In this document: in pieces, positions 11,625 through 11,724 of the stretch
Position numbering within the stretch: position 1 is the stretch's first letter
How the letters are laid out: every line of letters starts with the position of its first letter
Assembly: GCA_947177715.1 (NCBI GenBank)
Contig: CAMWVM010000026.1
Coordinates: 1-11,724 of the forward strand
DNA from: an uncultured Ruminococcus sp.
GTDB taxonomy: Bacteria; Bacillota; Clostridia; Oscillospirales; Ruminococcaceae
Direction: 5' to 3'
DNA length: 11,724 nucleotides
Position numbers and translations under genes: made by a program
Notes under the pieces: model-generated
What the model was told of the DNA's origin: nothing
What the model saw: the letters and a program-made list of their open reading frames with translations, nothing else
Database searches by the model: none

Positions 11625-11724
11625 TTATTTCTTGCTTTTATATAGCATTTTCATCATGACTCCCGCAACGCAAACAATAAGCTCAGTGGCTGGAAACACC
11701 AGCCATAATCCTGTCATACCCCAT
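11625..11724 (-). CDS. C-terminal end of a MATE-type efflux transporter (partial)
   Basis: The last 32 codons and the stop (TAA, 11627-11625) of a minus-strand gene that runs off the window. The peptide GMTGLWLVFPATELIVCVAG followed by VMMKMLYKSKK looks like the last transmembrane helix and basic tail of MATE (multidrug and toxin extrusion) proteins, which often read G-x-x-G-x-W-x-x-x-P-x-x-E-L in this place. MATE proteins export drugs or metabolites in exchange for Na+ or H+. The identification rests on a short stretch, so it is tentative. No strong terminator follows before the cls promoter. Confidence 0.55.
   Translation of the reverse strand, partial: WGMTGLWLVFPATELIVCVAGVMMKMLYKSKK

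Overview
The window looks like a chromosomal stretch from a low-GC, spore-forming anaerobic Firmicute of class Clostridia, most likely a gut Oscillospiraceae/Ruminococcaceae relative. The evidence is the adjacent spoIVB-spo0A pair, strong GGAGG-type ribosome binding sites, sigma-A promoters with 17-bp spacers, a clostridial DUF3793-flavodoxin pair, and a ribosomal L10 leader ahead of rplJ-rplL. I saw no rRNA, tRNA, CRISPR array or intact transposase gene.

Layout. Positions 1-80 hold the right part of a structured repeat that borders the promoter of yebC (154-876). After yebC comes about 630 bp without a convincing gene: a diverged duplicate of the yebC 3' end, a strong terminator at 1211-1247, and an AT-rich stretch with a lone 13-base match to the end of type I-C CRISPR repeats. 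An AT-rich stand-alone GIY-YIG endonuclease follows (1509-2036). On the minus strand, a DUF3793 gene and a short-chain flavodoxin (3191 down to 2157) form an operon. Its promoter is a perfect TTGACA-17-TATAAT with a TTAG-N6-CTAA palindrome at the predicted start site and a second palindrome beside the ribosome binding site. This is the pattern of a metal-responsive, probably iron-starvation, operon. Divergent from it is a GH25 lysozyme-like gene without a signal peptide (3459-4253), followed by a complete multi-hairpin repeat and a shared terminator.

A four-helix membrane protein of unknown function (5072-4428, minus) precedes the sporulation pair. SpoIVB is the S55 serine peptidase of the sigma-K checkpoint. 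Spo0A is the master regulator of sporulation, and here its phospho-acceptor aspartate is replaced by glutamate (E56), a phosphomimetic residue. Next come the L10 leader with an attenuator, rplJ and rplL. They are not followed by rpoB, and spo0A lies directly upstream.

The right end is on the minus strand: a small two-helix membrane protein with a C-terminally short NUDIX hydrolase, a cardiolipin synthase with two HKD motifs, and the last 32 codons of a MATE-type transporter running off the window.

The most interesting points are the Spo0A E56 substitution, the three dispersed copies of a structured repeat (positions 1, 4257 and 9967, the last apparently collapsed between short direct repeats), and the twin operators of the flavodoxin operon.
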